Assembly: GCF_044759095.2 (NCBI RefSeq)
Contig: NZ_JBIYSM020000054.1
Coordinates: 1-22,400 of the forward strand
Reading direction: 5' to 3'
DNA: 22,400 nucleotides
From: JBIYSM02 sp044759095
GTDB taxonomy: Bacteria > Bacillota > Bacilli > Brevibacillales > Brevibacillaceae
This document shows, piece by piece, positions 12,150 to 20,894 of the stretch. The notes under the pieces were generated by a model. That model did no database searches. It was not told where the DNA came from and was given only the letters and a program-made list of their open reading frames with translations. The translations under genes and the position numbers were made by a program. Within the stretch, counting starts at the first letter, position 1; every line of letters begins with the position of its first letter.

Positions 12150-14981
12150 ATGCGGCGGAAGAGCAGGAAAGCGATTGCATTCGCGCTGATCACGGTAATA
12201 CTGGGGGCGGTTGCAACAGGAGCGTATGCCAACCAGGCACCTGCCGGGCAGCTTCAAACGAACACCGCATCGGAAAAGAAAAAGCCGAAGGTAGAAACAA
12301 TGGAAATTATCAACAATGCACAGGACGCTGTTTTATTCCTTGGTTCAAAGAACGATGCGGTGCTGACATTGACCGCAACAGCCAAGGATCAGGAAGGCAG
12401 CATCATCGAACCCAAGAAGGTCCTTTGGAAATCGGACAACAAAAAGGTTGCGACTGTTGACAAGGATGGCAAGGTCGCTGCTGTTGGCATCGGCACGACG
12501 GAAATTACCGCCAAAGTAGAAAACGTCTCCGCGTCAATTGAGGTGACCGTGAAGGATGGCACATCTCTCCCGTCCCCTTTCCTGACAGTGGAAAAGCAAG
12601 CGGTGAACGAGTCAACTCAAAATGACGGAAGCATCGCGGATCAGCAGGTCGTAGTGCTCAGCAACGGGACGTTTGCAGCAGGCATGACCAAGGCTGACGT
12701 CCTGATCAACAACATGCCGGCCGGACTGGATTTTGAGCTCGACAGCGTGGAATCGACGAAGCTGACGATTCGCTTTACAGGCAATGCCATGAGCCATTTC
12801 GATTCCAATGATGTTACCAACGCAAGCGTGATGATCGCACGTGAAAAAGTAAGCGAGGCTGCGGAGGATCTGACATCTCCCGAATTTGTGATCAATTTCG
12901 AAGACCCCGCGACCATTTCCATCCCGGATGCCAAGCAACAGGTGGGTCAAACCGTCACGATCAAGGGCATTGTCACAGCTGACAATGCTGCCATCGGCAA
13001 TGGCAAGCTGTCCACCTTCATGCAGGAAGGCCCCGCCGGAATCAATATTTTCAATGGGAGTACGAGTGGTTTCCCTGATCTAAAAGAGGGAGATGAAGTA
13101 TTTGTAACCGGAAAAATCACGGTGTATCGCGGTCTGACCGAGATTGTGCCGTCAGCGGGAGGAATCGAAGTCGCTTCTCGGGGTAACACTCTTCCAGCCG
13201 CCAAAGAAGCGACGATCGAGCAAGTAAACGACGGCTCGATTGCCGAGCCATTGGAAGGCACCCTGGTGAAGGTGACCGGATACATCAACCACATTCCCGG
13301 CACTCCAGCCGGCGGAGGATACAACCTCAGCCTGATCGACGAACATTTCAAAGGCACGACGTTACGTGTCATGCAGGGCAGTATGGACATCAGTCAGCTG
13401 GAAACAGGAAAATGGTACGAAGTTACAGCAATCCTCGGCCAGTTCGACAACAGCTACCAGTTGATTCCGCGAAAACAAGAAGATGTACGGCTGCTTCAGG
13501 ATCAGCCGTCTCCGCCCGATTCCGCCGGCACCTACGAGTCAGTGGTATCGGACGTAGTAGACGGTGATACTCTTCACCTGACGGAACCGATATTGGGTTC
13601 GACCACCGTTCGTTTTGTAAACATCGATACGCCGGAGACCTATCATACGGTTCGTACGCCTGAAGATCAGAACCAGAAGGATCATGGAGAGCGTGCCAAG
13701 CAATACATGAAGTCGCTGCTTGGAACGGGTGACCGGGTACAAGTAAAAGTGGGGGAACAGGCAAAAGACACGTACGGTCGTCTGTTGGCGCAGGTCATTC
13801 GTCAAAGGGACGGCTTGCTGACCAACCTGGAGATGGTACAAAAGGGTTATGCTTCGACGTATTTCATCTGGCCGATTGATGAAGATTCCTACGAGACGTA
13901 TCAATTGGCGGTAAAGGAAGCAGAGCGGGAGGGGAAAGGCATCTGGAATCCCTATGATCCGTTACTGGAGCAGCCGTTCGCTTTCCGCGCCCGTGAGCAG
14001 GGAAAAGGGTTTACCCGTCCTGTAGGCAACTATCAAACCAAAGAGTATGTTTCACCTGAAGACTGGCTCGCGGTTCCGGTTGAGTCCCGCGTGTATTTCA
14101 ACTCCGATGAAGAAGCGGCAAACAACGGCTACAAACCGATGGACAGCGGTAAACTTGCGGATATGCTCGCCGTTGCGAACGCCAAAAAAGCACTGCAGGT
14201 GCCATACGACGGTACTGCCGCTACAATTGAACTGCCTGCAGCGGGAACGGATGGTACAGCCATCCACTGGACGGTGCAAGATCCTGCTCAGGCAGACATC
14301 ATCCATGTGCAAACGGGTGTGGTAGACCGCTCGACCCTTGCGGCTGACACTTACGTCCTGTTGCTCGCAACCATTGAAAAAGGCTCGGCTGTTCAGGAAA
14401 AGGGCTTCCCCGTTCTGGTGAAGAAGGAGTCTGCCGAAGAACCAGGGAACGAAATCACCGACCTGTTTTTCTCCGAGTATTTGGAAGGAAGCAGCAACAA
14501 CAAGGCGCTCGAAATTTATAACGGCACGGGCCATGGCATTGACCTGACCGGAGGAAAGTACGCGATCGCCTTGTATTCAAACGGCAGCGCGACCCCCGGG
14601 AGCGTCTTCAACCTGTCGGGAACACTCGCTGACGGTGCCGTCTATGTAATCGCCAATCCTTCCGCCAACAGCGCCATTCTGGGGAAAGCACAGGCCACCA
14701 GTACAGTCACGAACTTTAACGGCGATGATGCGATCGTCCTCTATAAAAATTTTGACACCGCGACCCATACGGGGGTTGTTCTGGGCGTAATTGGAGTGGT
14801 TGGCTCCGATCCCGGAACAGCATGGGGCACCATTGTCAAAACCGTGGATCAAACCCTGGTGCGAAAAGGAACAGTCTATGCCGGAAACACCAATACCGGG
14901 ACGTTTGATCCCGCTGTGGAGTGGGATTCCAAAGGAATGGATTACTTCGACAGTTTAGGCAGCCATACGGTAACCCGCTAA
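12150..14981 (+). CDS. Large secreted SNase-family nuclease with Ig-like, OB-fold and lamin-tail domains
   Basis: This 943-residue protein has a signal peptide (about 1-28). It continues with a BIG2 Ig-like domain (about 48-134, KVATVDKDGKVAAVGIGTTEITA), a linker domain (about 142-252), two OB-fold-like domains as in YhcR (about 255-345 and 350-450), and an SNase domain (about 460-602). An Ada-like segment (about 625-665), an Ig-like domain (about 668-765) and a lamin-tail domain (about 768-943) follow. SNase catalytic residues are kept: D471/D473 in VDGDT, R488, D493 and E496 in RFVNIDTPE, R544 in TYGR. It probably degrades extracellular nucleic acid for nutrients or matrix turnover. No sortase or S-layer anchor is visible. 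AGAGGGA precedes the ATG. It is a single-gene unit between two terminators. Confidence 0.9.
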   Translation: MRRKSRKAIAFALITVILGAVATGAYANQAPAGQLQTNTASEKKKPKVETMEIINNAQDAVLFLGSKNDAVLTLTATAKDQEGSIIEPKKVLWKSDNKKVATVDKDGKVAAVGIGTTEITAKVENVSASIEVTVKDGTSLPSPFLTVEKQAVNESTQNDGSIADQQVVVLSNGTFAAGMTKADVLINNMPAGLDFELDSVESTKLTIRFTGNAMSHFDSNDVTNASVMIAREKVSEAAEDLTSPEFVINFEDPATISIPDAKQQVGQTVTIKGIVTADNAAIGNGKLSTFMQEGPAGINIFNGSTSGFPDLKEGDEVFVTGKITVYRGLTEIVPSAGGIEVASRGNTLPAAKEATIEQVNDGSIAEPLEGTLVKVTGYINHIPGTPAGGGYNLSLIDEHFKGTTLRVMQGSMDISQLETGKWYEVTAILGQFDNSYQLIPRKQEDVRLLQDQPSPPDSAGTYESVVSDVVDGDTLHLTEPILGSTTVRFVNIDTPETYHTVRTPEDQNQKDHGERAKQYMKSLLGTGDRVQVKVGEQAKDTYGRLLAQVIRQRDGLLTNLEMVQKGYASTYFIWPIDEDSYETYQLAVKEAEREGKGIWNPYDPLLEQPFAFRAREQGKGFTRPVGNYQTKEYVSPEDWLAVPVESRVYFNSDEEAANNGYKPMDSGKLADMLAVANAKKALQVPYDGTAATIELPAAGTDGTAIHWTVQDPAQADIIHVQTGVVDRSTLAADTYVLLLATIEKGSAVQEKGFPVLVKKESAEEPGNEITDLFFSEYLEGSSNNKALEIYNGTGHGIDLTGGKYAIALYSNGSATPGSVFNLSGTLADGAVYVIANPSANSAILGKAQATSTVTNFNGDDAIVLYKNFDTATHTGVVLGVIGVVGSDPGTAWGTIVKTVDQTLVRKGTVYAGNTNTGTFDPAVEWDSKGMDYFDSLGSHTVTR

Positions 14982-15010
14982 TGGCATTTCTGTCTGGAGT
15001 GGGGGAAAGT

Positions 15011-15039
15011 AAAGGCGTCGGGATTTCCGGCGCCTTTTT
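15011..15039 (+). terminator. Terminator after the nuclease gene
   Basis: An 11-bp stem with one G-U pair (15011-15021 with 15027-15037, loop GATTT) runs into five T. It lies about 30 bases after the nuclease stop and insulates the tct operon. Confidence 0.88.
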
Positions 15040-15115
15040 GGCGTTTAAAAGAAGAACACTTTTAGACGAATGCCCATAGGCTAAAGTATTGACGATGCTT
15101 AGAAAGGGTGAGGGC

Positions 15116-15565
15116 ATGTTATCAAAGTTGCACCCTGATCAGATCGGCGGGTTGTTATCCGGCTTGCTGGGCGGAATCGTTTGGTTGGAAGCCTTGCGAA
15201 TAAAGCAGGATGCGAGCAGCGGCATAATCGGTGATCATACGCTTCCGGCGCTGCTGGGGAGTGTGTTGATCCTGTTTGGCATTCTGTTGTTTTTTCTGCC
15301 GGAGCGGTGCGAATCAGCGGCACCGGCAATGGATCTCTCGGGAAATATGGCGGGATGCGTCGTAACGATGTTTGCGTATGTTTTCCTGATACCCATCGTC
15401 GGATACGTGGTGTCTACCTTTTGTGCGGCAATCGCGCTGTTTCGATTGATCGGCTCGTATTCCTGGAGCAGGTCCATCAGCTATTCTGCTGTACTGACAG
15501 CGGTGTTGTATCTGGTGTTTCTTTTCGGATTGCAAATTACGTTCCCGCGGGGCGTATTGGTGTAA
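15116..15565 (+). CDS. tctB: Tripartite tricarboxylate transporter, small membrane subunit TctB
   Basis: This 149-residue protein with four hydrophobic segments fits the TctB family, the small membrane subunit of TTT-type secondary carriers that take up tricarboxylates or related organic acids using an extracytoplasmic binding protein. The early segment (GGLLSGLLGGIVWLEALRI) and the later pattern (PIVGYVVSTFCAAIALFRLIG, then the final LQITFPRGVLV) are typical of a divergent family, and the neighbours tctA and tctC support the call. The ATG at 15116 has AGGGTGAGG close upstream; earlier in-frame TTG (15089) and ATG (15095) lack a site. It is first of a three-gene operon, nine bases before tctA. 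No clear promoter was found. Confidence 0.88.
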   Translation: MLSKLHPDQIGGLLSGLLGGIVWLEALRIKQDASSGIIGDHTLPALLGSVLILFGILLFFLPERCESAAPAMDLSGNMAGCVVTMFAYVFLIPIVGYVVSTFCAAIALFRLIGSYSWSRSISYSAVLTAVLYLVFLFGLQITFPRGVLV

Positions 15566-15574
15566 GGAGGGCAT

Positions 15575-17095
15575 ATGATGGAGTCGCTGCACCTGTTGTT
15601 TACGGGTTTTGCTGAAGCAATCACCCCTCTCAATTTGCTGATGGCGGCAATCGGCGCACTGATTGGAACGTTCGTCGGAGTCTTGCCCGGTCTCGGTCCG
15701 ACCTCAGCGATTGCCATTCTATTGCCGCTGACCGCTGTGCTGGAGCCGACGCAGGGAATCATCATGTTGGCCGGTATTTACTACGGTGCTATGTACGGCG
15801 GATCAACCACGGCCATTTTGCTGAATATTCCCGGGGAAGTTTCCTCCGTGCCCACGTGTTTGGACGGGTACCCCCTAGCGAAAAAAGGAAGAGCAGGACC
15901 GGCCCTTGGTATTACTGCGATCGCCTCGTTTGTCGCGGGGACGCTGGGAGTGGTTGGACTTGTCTTTTTTGCGCCTCTGCTGGCTGATCAGGCGCTTAAA
16001 TTTGGGCCGCCCGAATACTTTGCCATGATGGTTCTGGCATTGACTGTAATGGTCAGTTTGGCAGGCGAATCGATTGTCAAAGCCTCCATCATGGGGGCAT
16101 TCGGTTACGTGCTGGCGATGGTGGGGTTAGGCCCGTCAACCGGATTGCCTCGGTTTGATTACGGATCCAGTACTCTCACTGGCGGTTTGGAGATGACCAG
16201 CATCATCATTGGATTGTTTGCGGTCACTGAGGTTTTGAAGGGAATGGCAGAGCGCCGAATGAGGATATCGCTTGGGGAAATCGGCAGCGTTTATCCGGAG
16301 TTGAGCGATTTGCAAAAAAGCGCCAGGCCAATGCTGCAAGGTGGTTTGGTCGGCTTTTTCCTCGGGCTTTTGCCGGGCTGTTCCGCGGCGATTACGTCGT
16401 TTCTTGCGTATGATCTGGAAAAAAAGGTCTCCAGGCAACCAGACCGGTTCGGCAATGGCGCCATCGAAGGGGTAGCCGCCCCGGAAGCGGCGAACAACGC
16501 GACCAGCAGCGCCGGTTTTATTCCGCTTTTCGCTCTGGGGATTCCGTCTTCACCGCCGCTCGCTGTTCTGCTTGCCGGCTTGATGATTTACGGGTTGACC
16601 CCGGGTCCGGTTTTGTTTGAACAGAACGCGGCATTCGTCTGGACGGTGATTGCCAGCATGTTTATCGGCAATGCGATGCTGCTAATTTTAAACCTGCCGC
16701 TCGTCTGGCTGTGGGTAAAACTGACGCAAATCCCATACGGCGTCATGGCGCCGATCATCTTGATGTTCTGTACAATCGGTGCTTATTCGGTCCGGAATCA
16801 TATCTTCGACGTTTTCGTCGCCCTGGTATTCGGCGTCCTTGGCTACGTGTTGATGAAATACCGCTGGCCGGTGGTTCCGCTGATTCTCTGCTTCATCCTT
16901 GGACCGCTTCTGGAAGAGTCGCTGCTCCAGTCAATGGCGATGTCGGCCGGCAATCCGGCCATCTTTTTCGAACGCCCCATCTCGTTGGGAATCCTGATCC
17001 TGTCTGCCATCCTGCTGGTTGTTTCTCTCAAGCTGATGAGGCGCACGAAGAATCGTGTGAAAGCAGTACGTAACCAAGAGATTGATGTTGCATAA
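15575..17095 (+). CDS. tctA: Tripartite tricarboxylate transporter, large membrane subunit TctA
   Basis: This 506-residue polytopic protein is the transport channel of a TTT carrier. It shows the family's first signature, GTFVGVLPGLGPTSAIAILLPL, and GIYYGAMYGGSTTAILLNIPGE near the start, and the repeated-half counterpart FFLGLLPGCSAAITSFLAYDLEKK in the middle with GIPSSPPLAVLLAGLMIYGLTPGP after it. About eleven or twelve membrane segments are present and the length is usual. Two ATGs adjoin (15575 and 15578); AAGGAGG (15564-15570) is better spaced for the second, which would remove one residue. It is followed by tctC after 21 bases. Confidence 0.95.
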   Translation: MMESLHLLFTGFAEAITPLNLLMAAIGALIGTFVGVLPGLGPTSAIAILLPLTAVLEPTQGIIMLAGIYYGAMYGGSTTAILLNIPGEVSSVPTCLDGYPLAKKGRAGPALGITAIASFVAGTLGVVGLVFFAPLLADQALKFGPPEYFAMMVLALTVMVSLAGESIVKASIMGAFGYVLAMVGLGPSTGLPRFDYGSSTLTGGLEMTSIIIGLFAVTEVLKGMAERRMRISLGEIGSVYPELSDLQKSARPMLQGGLVGFFLGLLPGCSAAITSFLAYDLEKKVSRQPDRFGNGAIEGVAAPEAANNATSSAGFIPLFALGIPSSPPLAVLLAGLMIYGLTPGPVLFEQNAAFVWTVIASMFIGNAMLLILNLPLVWLWVKLTQIPYGVMAPIILMFCTIGAYSVRNHIFDVFVALVFGVLGYVLMKYRWPVVPLILCFILGPLLEESLLQSMAMSAGNPAIFFERPISLGILILSAILLVVSLKLMRRTKNRVKAVRNQEIDVA

Positions 17096-17116
17096 GCAAC
17101 GGGGGAGAGGACATTC

Positions 17117-18148
17117 ATGTTTGGATTTTTGCGGAAATATGCTGTGGCAGCTTTGGCTGTCTTGTTGGGAGCGGTTGCGGTAGTAGCCGGGTGCGGGGAA
17201 CAGACGAAGCCTGGTTCCGGGAGTCAGTCGGCGGCTGTCCCCGATTATCCGGTGAAACAGATCGAGTACGTTGTGCCGTATTCGGCAGGCGGCGGGGTAG
17301 ATCTGGTCGCGAGGGCGACGGCCGACTATTTAAGCAAGGAATGGGGGCAACCCATTGTCGTGGTCAACAAAGCGGGCGGCGGGGGAACCGTAGGCGCCGA
17401 GTACGCCTTGAAACAGGCCAGAAACGACGGCTATACCGTCCTCGCCAACAATGTATCCAACACCTCCATGCTCGCCGGGGGAATGGCGAACCCGGCTGTA
17501 AAAATTGAGGATAATCTGTTTGTTTCCCGGATTGGTGAAGGAACCATGGCGTTTGCCGTGAAAGCGGACGCACCTTGGAAAGATTTTCGTGAATTTTGCG
17601 AATGGGTGAAGCAGAATCCGGAGCAGCTTACCTGGACGACAGTAGGGCCAGCCGGTTTTTCCGCGTTCGGCGTGGCCGAATGGTTGAACACGTTGGGTGT
17701 CGATTACCAAAAGACCCGTATGATCGTTACGAAAGGCGGCTCTGAATCACTGCCCAAAGTAGCGGGAGGGCATGCGATTCTGGCTGTTCATATGATCGGA
17801 GAGACCCACGCCATGGTCCAGTCCGGCAAAGTGAAAATTCTGGCCGTTGCCGGGACAAAGCGCAGCCCTTTCCTGCCGGATGTGCCCACTGCGGAAGAAC
17901 AGGGAATCAAGGGATTGACCGTCAAGTGGTGGACGGGGGTATCGATGCCGAAGGGCACACCTGACTATGTCGTGAAAAAGTGGGAGGAATCCATTGCCAG
18001 GATGGTGCAGGATCCGTCTTTTGCGGAAAAGCTACAGGCAATCCAGGTGGAGCCGGCGTATGCCAACTCGGCGGACTTCACTGCTCACGTGCAGAAGGAA
18101 ACCAATTATTATACGGAATTGGCAACCAAACGAGGCATTCGCAAATAG
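17117..18148 (+). CDS. tctC: TctC/Bug-family substrate-binding lipoprotein
   Basis: This 343-residue extracytoplasmic binding protein of the TTT carrier delivers an organic acid to TctAB. A lipobox (VAGC, lipidated cysteine 26) anchors it to the membrane, as expected in a Gram-positive. Family segments include the opening YPVKQIEYVVPYSAGGGVDLVARATADYLSKE (TctC-type first strand and ligand loop), VVNKAGGGGTVGAEY, and LPDVPTAEEQGIKGL. The exact substrate cannot be read. GGGGGAGAGGA precedes the ATG. In many genomes tctC is first; here it is last. No tctDE-like two-component regulator lies next to the operon. Confidence 0.94.
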   Translation: MFGFLRKYAVAALAVLLGAVAVVAGCGEQTKPGSGSQSAAVPDYPVKQIEYVVPYSAGGGVDLVARATADYLSKEWGQPIVVVNKAGGGGTVGAEYALKQARNDGYTVLANNVSNTSMLAGGMANPAVKIEDNLFVSRIGEGTMAFAVKADAPWKDFREFCEWVKQNPEQLTWTTVGPAGFSAFGVAEWLNTLGVDYQKTRMIVTKGGSESLPKVAGGHAILAVHMIGETHAMVQSGKVKILAVAGTKRSPFLPDVPTAEEQGIKGLTVKWWTGVSMPKGTPDYVVKKWEESIARMVQDPSFAEKLQAIQVEPAYANSADFTAHVQKETNYYTELATKRGIRK

Positions 18149-18152
18149 GAGG

Positions 18153-18188
18153 AAAGTACCCGGCTATCCCACGACAGTCGGGCACTTT
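18153..18188 (+). terminator. Probable terminator after tctC
   Basis: A stem of ten positions with one mismatch (18153-18162 with 18179-18188) starts four bases after the tctC stop and ends in ACTTTTCT. The loop is 16 bases and the T run short, so it is likely a leaky terminator. Confidence 0.5.
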
Positions 18189-18225
18189 TCTATATGCAAA
18201 GGATTGTCAGAGAAATGGCAGGATT

Positions 18226-18256
18226 TTGGACGCGATCTCCTGATCTATGGTATAAT
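18226..18256 (+). promoter_or_regulatory. gyrA promoter with extended -10
   Basis: TGGTATAAT (18248-18256) is a perfect -10 with the TGn extension. TTGGAC (18226-18231) is a fair -35 at a long 19-base spacer. The leader to the gyrA ATG would be about 30 nt. gyrA therefore has its own promoter, as expected if separated from gyrB. Confidence 0.75.
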
Positions 18257-18293
18257 TACATATTGCGAAAACCAGTTGGAGGTTTAACCCTTT

Positions 18294-20780
18294 ATGGTAG
18301 AAGAAACATCTCGGTTTCCAAAAGTAGATATTAGCCAAGAGATGAGAGATTCGTTCATCAGCTATGCGATGAGCGTAATCGTCAGCCGTGCTTTGCCGGA
18401 CGTTCGGGACGGTTTGAAACCGGTTCACCGCCGCATTTTGTACGCGATGCACGACATGGGACTGACCCCGGACAAGGCCTTCCGTAAATCGGCAAACGTC
18501 GTCGGTGAAGTAATGGCAAATTACCACCCGCACGGGGATTCTGCCATCTACGAATCGATGGTCCGAATGGCCCAAGACTTCAACATGCGCTATCTGCTGG
18601 TTGAGGGTCAAGGGAACTTCGGTTCCGTGGACGGTGACCCGGCAGCAGCGATGCGCTACACAGAGTCTCGCCTTTCCAAACTTGCACTTGAGCTGTTACG
18701 CGATATTGATAAAGAAACGGTGAACTTTGTTCCCAACTACGACGGACGGAAAGAAGAGCCCGTCGTGCTCCCGTCCCGTTTTCCGAATCTGCTCGTAAAC
18801 GGTTCGGGCGGTATTGCCGTTGGGATGGCGACCAACATTCCGCCGCACAACCTTGCAGAAGTGATCGATGGTGTCACCGCCATGATCGACAACCCGGACA
18901 TCACCATACAAGAACTGATGAAGATCATCAAAGGGCCAGACTTCCCGACTGCCGGGGAAATTCTCGGGTACAGCGGCATTCGCCGGGCATACGAGACCGG
19001 TCGGGGATCGATTATCATGCGGGCCAAAACGATGATCGAAGAAAACAAAGGCAAACCGCGCATCATTGTTACGGAGCTTCCGTTCCAGGTGAACAAGGCT
19101 CGACTGGTAGAGAAAATTGCCGAGCTTGTTCGCGATAAGAAAATTGACGGTATCACCGACCTGCGCGACGAGTCGGACCGCAAAGGTATGCGCATTGTCA
19201 TCGAACTGCGCCGCGACGTGATTCCAAAGGTCGTGCTGAACAACCTGTTCAAGCATACGCAAATGCAAAGCACCTTCGGGGTCAACATGCTGGCACTGGT
19301 GGACAACCGGCCGCGCGTGTTGAACTTGCGCGACATGCTGTACTACTATCTGCAGCATCAACGTGAGATCATCCGCAGACGAACCGAGTATGATTTGAAA
19401 CAGGCGGAAGCGCGCGCCCACATCTTGGAAGGGCTGCGTATTGCGCTTGACCATATCGATGAGATTATCAGTTTGATTCGCGGATCGCAAACGACTGAAG
19501 AAGCGCGCGACGGCTTGATGACCCGTTTTGGCCTCAGCTACGAGCAGGCTCAGGCGATTCTCGACATGCGTCTCCAGCGACTGACCGGGTTGGAGCGGGA
19601 AAAAATCGAGAACGAATACCAGGAACTGCTTGTAAAAATTGCCGAGTACAAGGCAATTCTCGCCGATGAAAATAAAATCTACGCGATCATTCGCGAAGAG
19701 CTGACGGAGATCAAAGGGAAGTTTGGCGACGCTCGACGCACCGTCATTACCTTCAACGAAGAGCATATCGAGGATGCCGACCTGATTCCGGAAGAGGACG
19801 TGGTCATTACGCTGACGCACGAAGGGTATGTGAAGCGATTGCCGGTTTCCACGTACCGGGCTCAGAAGCGGGGCGGACGCGGTATCCAAGGAATCGGCAC
19901 CAAAGATGACGACTTCGTCGAGCATCTTTACATCACGAATTCCCATGACTACATCATGTTCTTTACCAACAAGGGCAAGGTGTACCGCCTGAAAGGCTAC
20001 GAAATCCCGGATCTTAGCCGGACGGCAAAGGGAACCCCGATCATCAACCTGATCCAGATCGAGAAGGGCGAACGGGTAAGCGCAGTTATTCCGGTAAAGG
20101 AATTCCAGGATGATGCGTACTTGTTCTTCGCGACGAAGAAAGGGATTATCAAAAAGACGAACCTCTCTTCGTTTGAGAACATCCGCAGAGGCGGTCTGTT
20201 TGCGGTGAACCTACGGGAAGACGACGAATTAATCGGCGTTCGTCTCACCGACGGCCATCAGGAAATTATTATGGGTACCCGTAATGGCATGTCTGTTCGA
20301 TTCAAGGAAAGCGACGTCCGCACCATGGGTCGCAATGCCACAGGGGTGAAAGGTATCACTCTGGACGATGACGATGTTGTTATCGATATGGATGTCGTTA
20401 AAGAAGGGGCGGAGGTATTGATCGTCACCGCCAACGGCTTTGGCAAACGCACTCCGATCGAGGAATATCGAATCCAATCCCGCGGAGGTAAAGGTATCAA
20501 GACACACAATGTAACGGAGCGCAGCGGTCTTGTTGTCGGCTTGAAAGTGGTGGAGCCCGATGAAGACCTGATGATTATCACGACCTCCGGGATTATCATC
20601 CGTACGGAAATCAAGGGCATTTCCGTGATGGGACGATACACGCAGGGTGTCAAACTCATCCGTTTGGGAGACAACGAACAGGTTGTGTCGGTGGCGAAAG
20701 TACCGCCAAGCGATGACTCCGCTGAGGGAGAAGAAGAATACATGGAAGAGGATTCCGGACCGGAATCTGATGAAGCGTAG
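18294..20780 (+). CDS. gyrA: DNA gyrase subunit A
   Basis: This 828-residue breakage-reunion subunit of gyrase has the catalytic tyrosine in AAMRYTE (Y122). It has the winged-helix segment HPHGDSAIYESMVRMAQ and, in the C-terminal DNA-wrapping beta-pinwheel, the GyrA-box QKRGGRG (524-530), which distinguishes gyrase from topoisomerase IV ParC. The quinolone-determining positions are Ser83 and Glu87, the ordinary wild-type state for Bacillota. The tail is acidic (EGEEEYMEEDSGPESDEA). The ATG at 18294 has GGAGG 11 bases upstream. It is followed by a terminator-like hairpin and then an HD-GYP gene, and lies about 8.9 kb from gyrB. Confidence 0.98.
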   Translation: MVEETSRFPKVDISQEMRDSFISYAMSVIVSRALPDVRDGLKPVHRRILYAMHDMGLTPDKAFRKSANVVGEVMANYHPHGDSAIYESMVRMAQDFNMRYLLVEGQGNFGSVDGDPAAAMRYTESRLSKLALELLRDIDKETVNFVPNYDGRKEEPVVLPSRFPNLLVNGSGGIAVGMATNIPPHNLAEVIDGVTAMIDNPDITIQELMKIIKGPDFPTAGEILGYSGIRRAYETGRGSIIMRAKTMIEENKGKPRIIVTELPFQVNKARLVEKIAELVRDKKIDGITDLRDESDRKGMRIVIELRRDVIPKVVLNNLFKHTQMQSTFGVNMLALVDNRPRVLNLRDMLYYYLQHQREIIRRRTEYDLKQAEARAHILEGLRIALDHIDEIISLIRGSQTTEEARDGLMTRFGLSYEQAQAILDMRLQRLTGLEREKIENEYQELLVKIAEYKAILADENKIYAIIREELTEIKGKFGDARRTVITFNEEHIEDADLIPEEDVVITLTHEGYVKRLPVSTYRAQKRGGRGIQGIGTKDDDFVEHLYITNSHDYIMFFTNKGKVYRLKGYEIPDLSRTAKGTPIINLIQIEKGERVSAVIPVKEFQDDAYLFFATKKGIIKKTNLSSFENIRRGGLFAVNLREDDELIGVRLTDGHQEIIMGTRNGMSVRFKESDVRTMGRNATGVKGITLDDDDVVIDMDVVKEGAEVLIVTANGFGKRTPIEEYRIQSRGGKGIKTHNVTERSGLVVGLKVVEPDEDLMIITTSGIIIRTEIKGISVMGRYTQGVKLIRLGDNEQVVSVAKVPPSDDSAEGEEEYMEEDSGPESDEA

Positions 20781-20783
20781 GAA

Positions 20784-20822
20784 CAGGAGACGTTCTGCAT
20801 GGGCAGGGCGTCTCTTGCTTTG
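20784..20822 (+). terminator. Probable terminator after gyrA
   Basis: A 9-bp stem including one G-U pair (20784-20792 with 20809-20817) encloses a small inner CTGC/GCAG helix. It is followed by a broken T-rich stretch (TTGCTTTGTTTC). Confidence 0.55.
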
Positions 20823-20894
20823 TTTCTGTTGTCTCTTTTTTGGGAAAAGATTACTATAAAATCAAGAATATTTTTCAGTGGGAGGTGAGAAAAG

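Noticed and set aside
18696..19946. Open frame of 416 codons on the minus strand
   Set aside because: It lies wholly inside gyrA in antisense, has no family resemblance and no ribosome binding site worth noting; it is a shadow of a conserved gene.
20829..20860. Promoter for the HD-GYP gene (TTGTCT with TATAAA)
   Set aside because: The spacer would be 20 bases, too long to claim; the -10 alone is not enough.
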